Shown here in pieces: positions 55,632-64,000 of a DNA stretch of 64,000 nt. The DNA lies in the NCBI RefSeq assembly GCF_002939985.1, contig NZ_MDFM01000019.1, positions 33,700 to 97,699 of the forward strand, in the 5' to 3' direction. Both the position numbers and the translations under genes were made by a program. How positions within the stretch are numbered: the first letter of the stretch is position 1; each line of letters begins with the position of its first letter. Source of the DNA: Xanthomonas hortorum pv. cynarae (GTDB lineage: Bacteria; Pseudomonadota; Gammaproteobacteria; Xanthomonadales; Xanthomonadaceae). The notes beneath the pieces were generated by a model. The model did no database searches. It was not told where the DNA came from and saw only the letters and a program-made list of their open reading frames with translations.

Positions 55632-55916
55632 TCAGGCCAGCAGATCCTGAAACTGTTGATGCCGACGTACATACGCCTCGGCGTAGCTGCACTCGGGTAC
55701 GACCTTCCACCCCGCCTGGCGCGCGTAATGCAAAGCGGCCTCGACCAGCACTGCGGCAATGCCGCGTCCACCGATCGCGTCCGGCACATGCGTATGCGTG
55801 ATGGTCATGCGCTCGCCTTCGCGCCGGTAGGCCAGCTCGGCGTGATGTCCATCGGTGTCTACGCTGAAACGTTGCTGGGTTGGATCGTGTTCTGCGTGCA
55901 CTGTCGCCGCCTCCAT
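55632..55916 (-). CDS. Small GNAT-like N-acetyltransferase (YjdJ type)
   Basis: 94 residues from the ATG at 55916. The single-domain fold has FSVDTDGHHAELAYRREG, THTHVPDAIGGRGIAAVLVEAAL (acetyl-CoA binding GGRGIA) and VVPECSYAEAYVRRHQQFQDLL. This is the small GNAT group of about 90 residues including E. coli YjdJ. Substrate unknown. Confidence 0.85.
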   Translation of the reverse strand: MEAATVHAEHDPTQQRFSVDTDGHHAELAYRREGERMTITHTHVPDAIGGRGIAAVLVEAALHYARQAGWKVVPECSYAEAYVRRHQQFQDLLA

Positions 55917-56131
55917 CGTGGTCTGCGCCCGGCAGTGTGTGGTGGTGAGTGTGACCAGCGCGGCGCCGCGCCTGCGTGAAAATGAATCGATGCTGTGACT
56001 CGCAGCCCAGCTTGCCGAACGCGCTCTTAAGTTCGCTCGCAAAACGCCGATAGCTCAGCCAAGGGCATTGGCTGTTTCTGGTCTGTTGACCGTCTGCCGA
56101 GGTCCTCGCCTTACCTACGAGGAGTCACCGC

Positions 56132-56320
56132 ATGAACAACGATTCGGCAGGACACAGCACAGACAGCGATAGCTCGTTGCTGGAGGGCTTGTTCCAGTTC
56201 GCCATCAATGGCGATACCCACAACCCGGACTTCGCGCAGCTCAACGATACGGTGTACGAGCGCTTGCAGCAGGCCTACGGCAGCACTGCCGTTGCCGACC
56301 AGGAACGCAACGCGGCCTGA
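56132..56320 (+). CDS. Small acidic hypothetical protein
   Basis: 62 residues with a very good Shine-Dalgarno GAGGAG eight bases before the ATG, so I consider it real. It is soluble and acidic, rich in Asn, Asp and Ser, with no recognisable motif. Confidence 0.55.
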   Translation: MNNDSAGHSTDSDSSLLEGLFQFAINGDTHNPDFAQLNDTVYERLQQAYGSTAVADQERNAA

Positions 56321-56479
56321 GCCACGCGTCGCGTTAACCGCCAGGGCCAATCGCATCAATGGCCCTGGCCGGTTGCCTCAGGCAACCCAGCCATCACGAT
56401 TTCCGATCACCGCCGCGCCGCCTGACGGCCACGCCGTCCTTCGGCAATCCGGCTCAATCGACGCGCTCAACCGACGCGC

Positions 56480-57088
56480 TTATCCGAAGCGCGGATTGGA
56501 CAGCTGCTCCAGAAACACCTGCCACACCCGCGGCTCCATGATCAGCATGAACATCACACCGAAGGCCGCACCGGCCAGATGCGCGCTGTGGTTGATGCGA
56601 TCGCCGCCACGGCGGTCCATCCACAGGCTGTAGCCCACGTAGAACACCGCATAGATGATCGCCGGCGCCGGAATGAACAGCACCAGGATGATCGTCCACG
56701 GCTTGAGCAGGATGAAGGCGAACAACACCGCCGACACCGCGCCGGAAGCGCCCAGGCTGAGGTAATTGGGGTTCTTCTGATTCTTCAGATAGCTGGGCAG
56801 GATCGACACCACCAGCGCGCTCAGATAGAACAGCGGATAGGTCAGCACGCTGCCGCTCAGCCGCGTCATCACGTCTTCGATGTACCGGCCGAAGAAGAAC
56901 AGCGTGATCATGTTGAAGACCAGATGGCCCAGGTCGGCATGGATGAAGCCGTAGGTCACCAGGCGGTCGTATTGCTTTTGCTTGTCCAGCGCCGGCGGCC
57001 ACAGCACCAGCCGGTCGGCCAGCTTGCGGTTGTTGAACGCCATCCACGAGACGATGCCGGTGATGGCGATCAGGATCAAGGTAATCAT
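56480..57088 (-). CDS. Rhomboid-family intramembrane serine protease
   Basis: 202 residues with about six membrane helices. The catalytic serine is in LGASGAVSA (Ser115) and the histidine is His170 (NHSAHLAG), with the conserved HADLGHLVFN segment at 50-59. It cleaves within or near membrane helices of unknown targets. The peptide transporter gene ends 7 bases upstream on the same strand. Confidence 0.88.
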   Translation of the reverse strand: MITLILIAITGIVSWMAFNNRKLADRLVLWPPALDKQKQYDRLVTYGFIHADLGHLVFNMITLFFFGRYIEDVMTRLSGSVLTYPLFYLSALVVSILPSYLKNQKNPNYLSLGASGAVSAVLFAFILLKPWTIILVLFIPAPAIIYAVFYVGYSLWMDRRGGDRINHSAHLAGAAFGVMFMLIMEPRVWQVFLEQLSNPRFG

Positions 57089-57095
57089 GCGGACC

Positions 57096-58763
57096 TCAGG
57101 CAGAACGGTAATTGTCGACCATGCGATACCGGCGTGCGTACAGGCCGAAGGCCAGTGCCGCCAGAAACGCGAAGGCCGCGAAGAAGAACATCAAAAATGC
57201 CGCTTCGCTGAGCCCAGTATCGGCGATATGTGCGGTCACCGTCTCGTTACGCACCGCCACGTTCGACAACAGCACCCATAGATTGCCCACCGTGGTGGTC
57301 AGGTACCAGAAGCTCATCACCACGCCCTTCATCGACGGCGGCGCCTGGCTGTAGGCGAACTCGATACCGGTGGCCGACACCAGCACCTCGCCGAAGGTCA
57401 GCAGCGCATAGGGCAGGATCTGCCAGGCGATATGCATCGGCTCGCCGCCGTCCATGCCGATCTGGATGGCGCCGACCGCGATCCAGGCCAGGCCGCCGAA
57501 GGCGATGCCGCAGGTCATGCGGCGCAGCGCGGTGGGCTCCCAGCCGCCACGCCGCAGCAGCGGGTACAGCACCAGATTGTTGAACGGGATCAGCAGCATC
57601 ACCAGCAGCGGATTGAGCGCCTGCATCTGCGAGGCAGTGAACCAGGCCGGCATGGTCATCTCGCGCCCCTGCAGGACCCAGGTCGAGGCCTTCTGGTCGA
57701 ACAGCGAGAAGAACGGCGTCACCAGCGCGAAGATCACCAGCACCCGCAGCAACGCACGCACGCCTTCGACCGCCGTATCGGGATGGATGCCGCGCGCACG
57801 CTCCAGCTGCCACCAGGTGCCGCCACCGATGCCCGCCAGCAGCAACACCAGCGCCATGCACAGGCAGATGACGATGCCGAGCTGTTCGACCAGCGCGAAG
57901 CAGGCCAGCGCCAGCAGTACCGACACCACTGCCAGCATCAGGCCGGGACGGCCCTGCCCCGGCGCATGCGCCAGCAAGGCGGTGCGCATCACCGCACCGA
58001 AGCCGTGCGGATCCTTCGGTGGCAGCGGCACCCGCACATAGCGCTTGCGGCCCAGCCAGAACACCAGCGTGGCCACGAACATCAGGATGCCGGGAATGCC
58101 GAACGCCCATGCCGGACCCAGATGTTTCAGCGCCAGCGGAATCAGCAACGAGGCGAACAACGAGCCGAAGTTGATGATCCAGTAGAAGGCGTCGAACACC
58201 ACCTTGGCCCGGTGCTTGTTGGACTGGTCGAACTGGTCGCCCATGAACGAGGCAACCAGCGGCTTGATCCCGCCCGCGCCCAATGCGATCAGCCCCAGCC
58301 CGACGAAAAATCCGCTGCGGCTGCCTTCGAACAGCGCCAGGCAGGCATGGCCGGCGCAATACACCAGGCTGAACCACAAAATGGTGTTGTATTTGCCGAA
58401 GAAACGATCGGCCAACCAGCCACCGAGCAGCGGGAAGAAATACACCCCGATCATGAAGCTGTGCAGGATGTGCTTGGCCTCCGCCTCGCGGCCGGGTCCG
58501 CCGACTTCCTGCAGCAGCAGCGAGGTGATCAGGAACTGCACCAGGATGTTGCGCATCCCGTAGAAGCTGAAGCGCTCGCAGGCCTCGTTGCCGATGATGA
58601 AAGGAATCTGGCGCGGCAACCGCGCGCCGGCAGTAGAGCCCGGCAAGGTGGAAGTGGTCAAAGGCAGTCCGGTCGAGCAGAAAACACGCGCTATCGTACC
58701 GGCGGCTGCGGGTTGGCCGCCATCGCGACCATTGGATAAGGCTTTCGGTGTAGGACGTTGCAT
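57096..58763 (-). CDS. POT-family proton-coupled peptide transporter
   Basis: Up to 555 residues and about 12-14 helices. The POT motif NEACERFSFYGMRNIL (ExxERFxYYG type) lies near 60-75. The first 35 residues are not family-like; the TTG coding residue 35 (58661) may be the true start. It imports di-/tripeptides by proton symport, which fits the exported peptidases nearby. Confidence 0.85.
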   Translation of the reverse strand: MQRPTPKALSNGRDGGQPAAAGTIARVFCSTGLPLTTSTLPGSTAGARLPRQIPFIIGNEACERFSFYGMRNILVQFLITSLLLQEVGGPGREAEAKHILHSFMIGVYFFPLLGGWLADRFFGKYNTILWFSLVYCAGHACLALFEGSRSGFFVGLGLIALGAGGIKPLVASFMGDQFDQSNKHRAKVVFDAFYWIINFGSLFASLLIPLALKHLGPAWAFGIPGILMFVATLVFWLGRKRYVRVPLPPKDPHGFGAVMRTALLAHAPGQGRPGLMLAVVSVLLALACFALVEQLGIVICLCMALVLLLAGIGGGTWWQLERARGIHPDTAVEGVRALLRVLVIFALVTPFFSLFDQKASTWVLQGREMTMPAWFTASQMQALNPLLVMLLIPFNNLVLYPLLRRGGWEPTALRRMTCGIAFGGLAWIAVGAIQIGMDGGEPMHIAWQILPYALLTFGEVLVSATGIEFAYSQAPPSMKGVVMSFWYLTTTVGNLWVLLSNVAVRNETVTAHIADTGLSEAAFLMFFFAAFAFLAALAFGLYARRYRMVDNYRSA

Positions 58764-58957
58764 GCGTCGACCCCGCTGCGGCCGTTGCTACGGTCGTAGC
58801 TCGGTTCGGAAAGTCGTTCGGCCAGGCGCATGCTGAAAAACACGTATCGAACCCCGCTGCCAAGCCGATCACACGCAAGTCATGACGCAGTGCAGATTGG
58901 CCTGCTGCGCCTGCTCGGCTACATTGCAAACGTTTTCCTGGAACACTGGACCGCTGG

Positions 58958-60727
58958 ATGCCCCGCTTCACCCGTCTGGCCCTGAGCCTGTTGCTGCTGA
59001 CCACCGCCCCTGCCGCACTGGCCGCCGAACCGCTGACTACCCAGGCCGAGCGCAGCGGCTTTGCGCAAACCGGACGCTACGATGAAGTCATCGCGCTATG
59101 CGATGCCTTCGCGCAGCGCTATCCGCAGGCGGTGCGCTGCATCGAGTTCGGCACCACCCCGGAAGGCCGGCCGATGAAGGCGCTGATCGTTTCCACCAGC
59201 GGCGCGCTGGATGCGGCCAGTGCCGCGCAGCGCAAGTTGCCGGTGGTGCTGGTGCAAGGCGGCATCCATGCCGGCGAGATCGACGGCAAAGATGCGGGCT
59301 TTCTGGCGCTGCGCGAGTTGCTGGACGGCAAGGCCGGCAAGGGCGTGCTCGACAAACTGGTGTGGGTATTTGTGCCGGTGTTCAACGTCGACGGCCACGA
59401 GCGCTTCGGCGCCTGGAACCGCCCCAATCAACGTGGCCCCGAACAGATGGGCTGGCGCACCACCGCGCAGAACCTCAATCTCAATCGCGACTACCTCAAG
59501 GCCGACGCACCGGAAATGCAGGCGATGCTGCGGCTGGTGCAGCAGTGGGATCCGCTGATGTATGTGGACCTGCATGTCACCGATGGCGCCAAGTTCGAAC
59601 ACGATGTCTCGGTGCAGGTGGAACCGGTGCATGCCGGCGATGCCATGCTGCAACGCGACGGCACGCGCTGGCGCGATGCGGTGATTGCCGATCTGGCCAA
59701 ACAGGGCTCGCTGCCGCTGCCGTATTACCCCTCGTTCGTGCACGAAGACGACCCGACCTCCGGGTTTGCCGACGACGTGTCGCCGCCGCGTTTTTCGCAT
59801 GGCTATTTCCTGCTGCGCAACCGCTTCGGCATGCTGGTGGAAACGCATTCGTGGAAGACCTACCCGGTGCGTGTGCGCGTCACCCGCAACGCGATCGTGT
59901 CGGTGCTGCAGCAGACCGCGCGCAACGGTACGAAGTGGCGCGCGGATGCGCTGGCGGCCGATCAGCGTGCCGCCAAACTGGCTGGCGAAATGGAGCCGTT
60001 GAGCTTCGCTGCCGGCCCGGGCGCACGCACTGTTGCCTTCCGCGGCTACGCCTACACGCGCACGCCTTCGCCGATTTCCGGCGCGTTGATGACGCGCTAC
60101 GACGAGACCAGACCACAGATCTGGAAGGTGCCGTTACGCGATCAGATCACCCCCGACGTGGTGGTCGACGCGCCACGCGGCGGCTATCTGGTACCTGCCG
60201 CGCAGGCCGCGCTGGTGGCGGAAAAACTACGCCTGCACGGCATCGCCTTCGACACCATCGCCACTGCTGGCGAGTATCCGGTGCAGAGCTTCCGTGCCGA
60301 CAAGGCAACGTTTGCCGCACGCTCCAACGAAGGCCATCAAAACCTGGAAATCGCCGGCCAATGGCGCGATGAAACCCGCAGCGTGCCGGCCGGCTCGTTG
60401 TTCGTCCCGATCGCCCAGGCCAGGTCGCGCCTGGTGATGGCGATGCTGGAGCCGCAGGCACCGGATTCGCTACTGCAATGGGGTCTGTTCAACACCGCAT
60501 TCGAGCGCAAGGAATACATGGAGGATTACGTCGCCGAGGACGTCGCCCGCGACATGCTCGAGCGCGACCCGGCAGTGAAGGCGCAATTCGAACAACGCCT
60601 GGCCAGCGATGCCGCCTTCGCCGCCGACCCGAAAGCACGCCTGGAATTCTTCGCCCGCCTGCATTCCTCCTGGGACGAACGCTACCGCTTGTATCCGGTG
60701 TTGCGCACGGCACAGACGCAGTTCTGA
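58958..60727 (+). CDS. Exported M14-family zinc carboxypeptidase
   Basis: 589 residues with a Sec signal (ALA-A near 22). Zinc ligands are His104 and Glu107 (IHAGEIDGKD) and a His in YVDLHVTDG; a Glu in MLVETHSWK could be the general base. It removes C-terminal residues of peptides or acts on peptidoglycan peptides in the periplasm. The beta-glucosidase gene follows 108 bases downstream on the same strand. Confidence 0.88.
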   Translation: MPRFTRLALSLLLLTTAPAALAAEPLTTQAERSGFAQTGRYDEVIALCDAFAQRYPQAVRCIEFGTTPEGRPMKALIVSTSGALDAASAAQRKLPVVLVQGGIHAGEIDGKDAGFLALRELLDGKAGKGVLDKLVWVFVPVFNVDGHERFGAWNRPNQRGPEQMGWRTTAQNLNLNRDYLKADAPEMQAMLRLVQQWDPLMYVDLHVTDGAKFEHDVSVQVEPVHAGDAMLQRDGTRWRDAVIADLAKQGSLPLPYYPSFVHEDDPTSGFADDVSPPRFSHGYFLLRNRFGMLVETHSWKTYPVRVRVTRNAIVSVLQQTARNGTKWRADALAADQRAAKLAGEMEPLSFAAGPGARTVAFRGYAYTRTPSPISGALMTRYDETRPQIWKVPLRDQITPDVVVDAPRGGYLVPAAQAALVAEKLRLHGIAFDTIATAGEYPVQSFRADKATFAARSNEGHQNLEIAGQWRDETRSVPAGSLFVPIAQARSRLVMAMLEPQAPDSLLQWGLFNTAFERKEYMEDYVAEDVARDMLERDPAVKAQFEQRLASDAAFAADPKARLEFFARLHSSWDERYRLYPVLRTAQTQF

Positions 60728-60835
60728 TGCCGCGTCCGATTACGGCAACCCCCTGATTCGGCGCGCACGCGCGCCATTCGAACTTGGGCACTGCGGTGCC
60801 CTCCCCTGATTGCAACCGCACCACAAGGACCACCC

Positions 60836-63088
60836 GTGCCACACCCTCATATGAAAACGTTTACACGCGCCACGCCGCGCCGTCTCGCGCTCGCCATTGC
60901 ACTCGGCATGAGCGTCGCGTTTGCCGCCCCGCTCAGCGCACAACCCGCCGCTGCAGCGCAGCCGTGGATGGATACCGCCTTGACTGCAGATCAGCGCGCC
61001 GACCGCCTGCTCGCGCAGATGAGCGAAGACGAAAAATTCCAGATGCTGCGCAGCTACTTCGGCCTGGGCACCGACAAAATTCCCAAGCCCGAGGGCGCGC
61101 TGGGCTCGGCCGGCTACGTGCCCGGCATTCCACGCCTGGGCATCCCGGCGCAGCAGCTGGCCGACGCCGGCGTGGGCGTGACCAATCCCGGCGGCATCCG
61201 CAAGGGCGACTTTGCCACCGCGATGCCATCCGGTCCGTCCACGGCATCGAGCTGGAATCCGCAACTGGCCTATGCCGGCGGCAAGACCATGGGCCGCGAA
61301 TCCTGGCAGCAGGGCTTCAACGTGCTGCTGGCCGGCAGCGTCAACCTGCAGCGCGACCCGCGCAACGGGCGCAATTTCGAATATGCCGGCGAAGACCCGC
61401 TGCTGGCCGGCACCATGGTTGGCGAATCGATTCGTGGCGTGCAGAGCGAGCACGTGCTGTCGACGATGAAGCACTTCGCGCTCAACGACATGGAAACGCG
61501 GCGCAACTTCCATAGCGCCGAGATCGGCGAGCAGGCGATGCACGAATCGGATCTGCTGGCATTCGAGATCGCGTTGAAGATCGGCGACCCCGCATCGGTG
61601 ATGTGCTCCTACAACAAGATCAACGGCATCTACGGCTGCGAGCACGATTACCTGCTCAATCAGGTGCTCAAGCAGGAATGGAAATACCCCGGCTATGTGA
61701 TGTCCGACTGGGGCGGCGTGCACAGCGGCTCCAAGGCGGCGCTGGCCGGGCTGGATCAGCAATCGGCCGGCGAAGTGTTCGATGCGGCGGTGTTCTTCGA
61801 TGCCCCGCTGCGGATGGCGGTGTCGGCCGGCGTGGTGCCGCGCGCGCGCTTCGACGATATGGTCAAGCGCGTGCTGCGCAGCCTGTTCGCGCATGGCGCG
61901 TTCGATCACCCAACCCAGCGCCAACCGATCGACGGCAAGGCCGGGCTGCTGGCCGCGCAGCATGTCGCCGAAGAAGGAAGCGTGCTGCTGCGCAACGAGC
62001 AGGCGACCCTGCCGTTGTCCAAGGACGTGCGCCGCATCGCGGTGATCGGTGGGTACGCCGACAAGGGCGTGATGTCCGGCGGCGGCTCCTCGCGGGTGGA
62101 CTACACCATCAACGGCGGCAACGCCGTGCCCGGCCTCACCCCGACCACCTGGCCCGGCCCGGTGATCATCCATCCGTCCTCGCCGCTGCAGGCGCTGCGC
62201 GCCGCATTGCCGAACGTGCAGATCGATTATGTCGACGGCAAGGACCGCGCTGCCGCAGCACGCGCGGCCAAGGCCGCCGATGTGGCCATCGTGTTCGCCA
62301 CCCAATGGGCCGCCGAATCGGTGGACCTGCCGGACATGCAACTGCCCGACAACCAGGACGCACTGATCGAAGCGGTGGCCAAGGCCAACCCCAAGACCAC
62401 CGTGGTGCTGGAAACCAACGGCCCGGTGCGCATGCCGTGGGCCGAGCGCGTGCCGGCGGTGTTGCAGGCGTGGTATCCGGGCATCGGCGGAGGCGAGGCG
62501 ATCGCCAACCTGCTGACAGGCGCCGTCAATCCGTCCGGCCATCTGCCGGTGACCTGGCCGGTGGACGAATCGCAGCTGCCGCGCCCGTCGATCCCGGGCC
62601 TGGGCTTCAAGCCGGCCAAGCCGGGCGAAGACAGCATCGACTACGCCATCGAAGGTGCCAATGTCGGCTACAAGTGGTTCGCCGCGCGCAAGCTGACCCC
62701 GCGTTACCCGTTCGGCCACGGCCTGTCGTACACCCAGTTCCGCATGGGCGGGCTGCGCGTGGAAGCCAACGGCAGCCAGCTCACGGCCAACTTCGAAGTG
62801 GAAAACATCGGCCAGCGCGACGGCGCCGCCGTGCCGCAGCTCTACCTCACCCTGCCCGACGGCCACGCCACCCCGCTGCGCCTGATCGGCTGGCAGAAGC
62901 TCACGCTCAAGCCGGGCGAAAAGCGCAACGTGCAGGTGATCGCCGAACCCAAGACGCTGGCCGACTTCGATGCCAAGGCGCGTCACTGGAACATCGCGGC
63001 CGGCACCTACCGCGTGCAGTTGGCGCGTTCGGCAAGCGAACCGGTGCAGAGTGCGGAAGTCACCTTGCAGGCGGCGCAGCTGCCGTAA
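60836..63088 (+). CDS. bglX: Exported GH3 beta-glucosidase
   Basis: 750 residues from a GTG with AAGGA seven bases upstream; the ATG five codons later is the alternative. Signal peptide to about 40. The GH3 N-domain has the nucleophile Asp near 291 in VMSDWGGVHS. The C-terminal part includes a (alpha/beta)6 sandwich with SGGGSSRVD and WYPGIGGGEAIAN, and a fibronectin type III-like domain at the end. It hydrolyses beta-glucosides or cello/xylo-oligosaccharides in the periplasm. Confidence 0.93.
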   Translation: MPHPHMKTFTRATPRRLALAIALGMSVAFAAPLSAQPAAAAQPWMDTALTADQRADRLLAQMSEDEKFQMLRSYFGLGTDKIPKPEGALGSAGYVPGIPRLGIPAQQLADAGVGVTNPGGIRKGDFATAMPSGPSTASSWNPQLAYAGGKTMGRESWQQGFNVLLAGSVNLQRDPRNGRNFEYAGEDPLLAGTMVGESIRGVQSEHVLSTMKHFALNDMETRRNFHSAEIGEQAMHESDLLAFEIALKIGDPASVMCSYNKINGIYGCEHDYLLNQVLKQEWKYPGYVMSDWGGVHSGSKAALAGLDQQSAGEVFDAAVFFDAPLRMAVSAGVVPRARFDDMVKRVLRSLFAHGAFDHPTQRQPIDGKAGLLAAQHVAEEGSVLLRNEQATLPLSKDVRRIAVIGGYADKGVMSGGGSSRVDYTINGGNAVPGLTPTTWPGPVIIHPSSPLQALRAALPNVQIDYVDGKDRAAAARAAKAADVAIVFATQWAAESVDLPDMQLPDNQDALIEAVAKANPKTTVVLETNGPVRMPWAERVPAVLQAWYPGIGGGEAIANLLTGAVNPSGHLPVTWPVDESQLPRPSIPGLGFKPAKPGEDSIDYAIEGANVGYKWFAARKLTPRYPFGHGLSYTQFRMGGLRVEANGSQLTANFEVENIGQRDGAAVPQLYLTLPDGHATPLRLIGWQKLTLKPGEKRNVQVIAEPKTLADFDAKARHWNIAAGTYRVQLARSASEPVQSAEVTLQAAQLP

Positions 63089-63097
63089 TCAGATCTC

Positions 63098-63128
63098 GCG
63101 GCGGACGTGCAATGCGCACGTCCGCCGC
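63098..63128 (+). terminator. Hairpin terminator after GH3 gene
   Basis: A 13-base-pair perfect stem (63098-63110 with 63116-63128) begins 10 bases past the stop. Confidence 0.7.
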
Positions 63129-63230
63129 GCCGTCTTCTCACGTCGCCGGCAGGCGACAGCCACCACGAAGAATTTGTGCGAGATGCGTTGACAGCTTCGT
63201 GCGCAACTTGCACAATTCGCCCCCTGAGTC

Positions 63231-63317
63231 GCCCAGGTGGCGGAATTGGTAGACGCACTAGCTTCAGGTGCTAGCGGGGGCAACTTCGTGGAGGTTCGAG
63301 TCCTCTCCTGGGCACCA
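63231..63317 (+). tRNA. tRNA-Leu (anticodon CAG)
   Basis: 87 bases including encoded CCA. The 7-base acceptor stem gcccagg/cctgggc, anticodon stem ctagc/gctag with loop ttcaggt (CAG at 63265-63267), a long variable arm and the T loop gttcgagtc are all present. It reads CUG codons, the main leucine codon of this GC-rich genome. Confidence 0.97.
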
Positions 63318-63335
63318 CGACTCACGGTAGATCGT

Positions 63336-63363
63336 AAAAAACCTCGCTCAGGCGGGGTTTTTT
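63336..63363 (+). terminator. Rho-independent terminator after tRNA-Leu
   Basis: A 12-base-pair stem (63336-63347 with 63352-63363, one G-U pair) with loop tcag and a T6 tail. Confidence 0.9.
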
Positions 63364-63527
63364 GCGTTTGGTCCATACGATTGGACGATGGTCTGTCGGC
63401 ATTGCTGAGCATGCCGATAGGCAGCGCTACAGGAATGCGCCACCAGTGACTTTCGACATGCGAACACGTATCACAGAGCGGGGCCATGCTGCCTACCGGT
63501 GCGCGTCCATCTCGCAAAGAATGCAGA

Positions 63528-63760
63528 TCATTGTTTTCCAGGCAGGGCGGGCATGTTCTTGATGCTCTGCCTGATGCCGCTTGAATGGGCGAGATCTCCG
63601 TTTGCCTCATACGCCTCGGCAAGACTGCTCAGCGCATTGCTGGACGCAGGAAACAGCAGCACATTCGATGCAAACACGCGAATCGCCACATCTGCGCCGA
63701 GATTTGCCAGAACGGCATAGCCCGTCGTGTTGACCACACCCTTAGAATTGGATGCTGTTG
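63528..63760 (-). pseudogene. C-terminal remnant of a serine hydrolase (TPR-like tail)
   Basis: On the minus strand this region reads GYAVLANLGADVAIRVFASNVLLFPASSNALSSLAEAYEANGDLA, resembling the helical-repeat tail of beta-lactamase-related serine hydrolases (typically GYxLLxxGkxdeAIxxFxLNVxxyPxSxNAyDSLgEAYxxxGD). The catalytic domain is missing, upstream sequence is not protein-like, and no usable start is seen. I read it as a decayed gene fragment. Confidence 0.6.
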
Positions 63761-63897
63761 TCGGCACGCAGTGCATCGACAAACACCTGCATGTCGTTAT
63801 CAGCAGACGACTGCAGCGCGAAGGCGATGAGCTTCTCTGAAACAGCTTTTGCTGGTTGCTTTGAGAAGCGCTAAGCACACCGACCATCTTGATTGGT

Positions 63898-63953
63898 CCT
63901 TGCCCGCCCACCGGCGCGGGACCTTACGCGGCATGGATGCCGCGTAAGAGCCT
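63898..63953 (-). repeat. Dispersed palindromic repeat, family A, truncated copy
   Basis: Reverse-orientation copy: ccttgcccgcccacc, gcgggaccttacgcggcatggatgccgcgtaagagcct, then the similarity ends. The preceding gaccatcttgattggtcc (from about 63881) matches the flank of the full copies. Confidence 0.8.
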
Positions 63954-64000
63954 TATCTGTTCGGATTCTGGCAGTTTAGGTGTCGAGAGCCGGCGTGGGC

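Overview
The window is a GC-rich chromosomal segment from a gammaproteobacterium of the Xanthomonadaceae, most likely Xanthomonas. Support comes from the gene content: a TonB-dependent receptor of the Xanthomonas/Caulobacter type with SapC, cupin-like and halogenase partners; many exported peptidases; an aroK-aroB-hemE block; class I fumarase; and families of dispersed intergenic palindromes, including a GTAG-type REP pair. The assignment comes from reading the sequence only; no database search was run. I saw no prophage, CRISPR array, complete insertion sequence or rRNA operon.

Layout. 1-3.7 kb: tail of an amino-acid permease, a secreted trypsin-like protease, a small Tai4-like protein and a Tat-exported metallo-beta-lactamase-fold hydrolase. 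3.7-10.7 kb (minus): TonB receptor, SapC-like protein, cupin-like protein and flavin-dependent tryptophan-halogenase-like protein, an uptake-and-modification cluster of unknown substrate. 11.4-16 kb: exported M1 peptidase, then soxR and a divergent MFS transporter sharing a SoxR-box promoter. 16.4-21.6 kb (minus): seven-gene membrane-stress cluster in the order DUF2170, PspA/IM30, K+ channel, DUF2491, DUF350, DUF1190 lipoprotein, ATP-grasp amidoligase. It matches Escherichia coli yjfIJKLMC with an ion channel inserted, and is the most interesting system here.

21.7-28 kb: AAC(6')-like acetyltransferase overlapping pdxH, aroK-aroB, a solo WGR-domain protein, hemE, and dnaB with a perfect DnaA box upstream. 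28-36.8 kb (minus): FMN reductase, glutamine-dependent asparagine synthetase, glutathione transferase, DUF3857/transglutaminase membrane protein, glutaryl-CoA-type acyl-CoA dehydrogenase and a glycine-zipper protein. 36.9-43.5 kb: small membrane protein plus TatD hydrolase, tcdA, a membrane-anchored cytochrome c'-like protein, glycine-zipper lipoprotein, cold-shock protein, DUF456 protein, outer-membrane phospholipase A and a sterol-desaturase-family protein.

44-51.4 kb: Tat-exported beta-carbonic anhydrase, a second glutathione transferase, Cys-rich secreted protein, fumarase, ABC exporter, ferredoxin-NADP reductase and glutathione peroxidase. 51.9-63.3 kb: exported M3 peptidase, MarR regulator, DUF3298 lipoprotein, small GNAT-like protein, rhomboid-like protein, POT peptide transporter, M14 carboxypeptidase, GH3 beta-glucosidase and tRNA-Leu(CAG). 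The right edge holds a gene remnant and a truncated copy of the palindromic repeat.

As a whole the window reads as chromosomal core with a secretory and scavenging accent: four exported peptidases (trypsin-like, M1, M3, M14), a peptide transporter, a beta-glucosidase and a TonB receptor, plus oxidative and envelope stress functions (SoxR, glutathione peroxidase, Fpr, PspA cluster). Two related palindromic repeat families occupy at least four intergenic regions.
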